In this document: piece after piece, positions 63,454 to 64,000 of the stretch
How positions within the stretch are numbered: position 1 is the first letter of the stretch
Layout of the letters: each line of letters opens with the position of its first letter
Assembly (NCBI GenBank): GCA_026984035.1
Contig: JALSSW010000148.1
Location: 62,001-126,000, forward strand
Reading direction: 5' to 3'
DNA from: Planctomycetota bacterium
Lineage (GTDB): Bacteria; Planctomycetota; UBA1135; GCA-002748355
Length of the DNA: 64,000 nt
Translations under genes and position numbers: made by a program
Notes under the pieces: model-generated
The model's input: the letters and a program-made list of their open reading frames with translations, nothing else
Databases searched by the model: none
Told to the model about the DNA's origin: nothing

Positions 63454-64000
63454 ATGACCAAACGGCGTGTTGTCGTCACCGGTATTGGGCTGGTCTCTCC
63501 TCTCGGCAATAACCGAGAAGAGACCTTTGAAGCCCTTCTTGCGGGAAAGAATGGGATCTCCACGATCACTCACTTTGATCCAACGGAATTTGCTTGCCGA
63601 ATTGCGGGGGAGGTGAGAGATCTTGATTCTGTTTCCCTTCTTGGTGCCAGAGAATCCCGGCGGATGGATCCTCATTGTCAATATGGAGTCGTCGCAGCGA
63701 TTGAGGCAATGAATGATGCCAATCTTGGTGAAGGGAGTGTCCTTGCCGAGATGGATCCCAACCGGATCGCCTGCATTTTAGGAACAGGGATCGGAGGCAT
63801 TCTTGAGGTGGAGCAACAAAGGCTTCGCCTCTCCGAAAAGGGACCTCGATGGGTAAGCCCCATGCTGGTCCCAAAAATGATGTTCAATGCGGTGACTGGT
63901 CAAATAGCGCTCCGCTATGGACTCAAGGGGCCGAATTTTGCGATCGGGTCCGCCTGCGCGTCCTCCTCTCATGCCATTGGAACAGCATTTCGGACAATCC
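63454..64000 (+). CDS. fabF: FabF, beta-ketoacyl-ACP synthase II, 5' part (cut by window end)
   Basis: The first 182 residues of a condensing enzyme that elongates acyl-ACP with malonyl-ACP. The start MTKRRVVVTGIGLVSPLG is standard for FabF/FabB, and the catalytic cysteine is C168 in GSACASSSHAIG. GGAAGGAAACC precedes the ATG. FabF rather than FabB is inferred from the place directly after acpP. The gene runs off the window with its two histidine motifs not seen. Confidence 0.92.
   Translation, partial: MTKRRVVVTGIGLVSPLGNNREETFEALLAGKNGISTITHFDPTEFACRIAGEVRDLDSVSLLGARESRRMDPHCQYGVVAAIEAMNDANLGEGSVLAEMDPNRIACILGTGIGGILEVEQQRLRLSEKGPRWVSPMLVPKMMFNAVTGQIALRYGLKGPNFAIGSACASSSHAIGTAFRTI

Noticed and set aside
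1-64000. CRISPR array, insertion sequence or prophage
   Set aside because: No regularly spaced direct repeats, transposase or phage structural genes were found when reading both strands.

Overview
The window (about 50% G+C) reads as a chromosomal segment from a member of the PVC group, most likely a planctomycete-like bacterium. The best evidence is a 66-residue small basic protein at 40092-40292 whose sequence matches the family that I recall as restricted to Planctomycetes, Verrucomicrobia and Chlamydiae. TPR-rich envelope proteins, TPR-secretin lipoproteins and a DUF1570-like secreted protein fit the same picture. Housekeeping genes (recA, alaS, der, tmRNA, fab genes) look intact, and I see no insertion sequence, prophage, CRISPR array or tRNA gene.

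Layout. 1-2.3 kb: the 3' part of a penicillin-binding protein 1C gene, a small CC..GC..C protein and a TonB-like protein. 2.3-8.3 kb (minus strand): a complete iron-sulfur cluster operon, iscR-iscS-iscU-iscA-hscB-hscA-fdx-iscX, in the order known from proteobacteria, with the TonB-like gene at its end and the Fe-S/folate protein gene ygfZ divergent from it. 9.4-16.3 kb: a ChaN-like protein, single-chain glycine decarboxylase gcvP and a large secreted protein. 16.4-20.3 kb (minus): three subunits of a molybdenum hydroxylase whose FAD subunit carries the four-cysteine insert typical of 4-hydroxybenzoyl-CoA reductase. 20.4-34.5 kb (minus): a HAD hydrolase, then a large envelope locus with two TPR-secretin lipoproteins, two long TPR proteins and one TolQ plus two TolR homologues. 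34.7-40.3 kb: family 4 uracil-DNA glycosylase, a GT-C/TPR membrane protein, a membrane protein of unknown function and the PVC small basic protein. 40.8-49.5 kb: aminotransferase, queE, der, a parvulin-type prolyl isomerase, maeB, radC and tmRNA. 49.6-54.8 kb: lipoprotein, flippase-like membrane protein, radical SAM/SPASM protein, PfkB kinase and ThpR. 55.2-64 kb: recA, alaS, rpmF, plsX, fabH, fabG, acpP and the start of fabF.

How the genes work together. The isc operon encodes a full ISC machine: the IscU LPPVK motif for HscA binding is present, and fdx and iscX follow. YgfZ next door is an Fe-S-associated protein, and several Fe-S clients lie in the window (uracil-DNA glycosylase, QueE, the radical SAM protein, the molybdenum hydroxylase). 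The fab cluster supplies acyl-ACP for fatty acid and phospholipid synthesis, but it lacks fabD between fabH and fabG.

The best candidate for an undescribed system is the 21.3-34.5 kb locus. It contains two related secretins with long TPR N-termini and a shared signature motif, TPR partner proteins and a TolQ/TolR/TolR set that could couple the proton motive force to the outer membrane. None of the ATPase, platform or pseudopilin genes of type II secretion or type IV pili is present. Several intergenic inverted repeats are recorded as possible regulatory RNA or operators. All functional calls come from reading motifs in the sequence; no database search was run.
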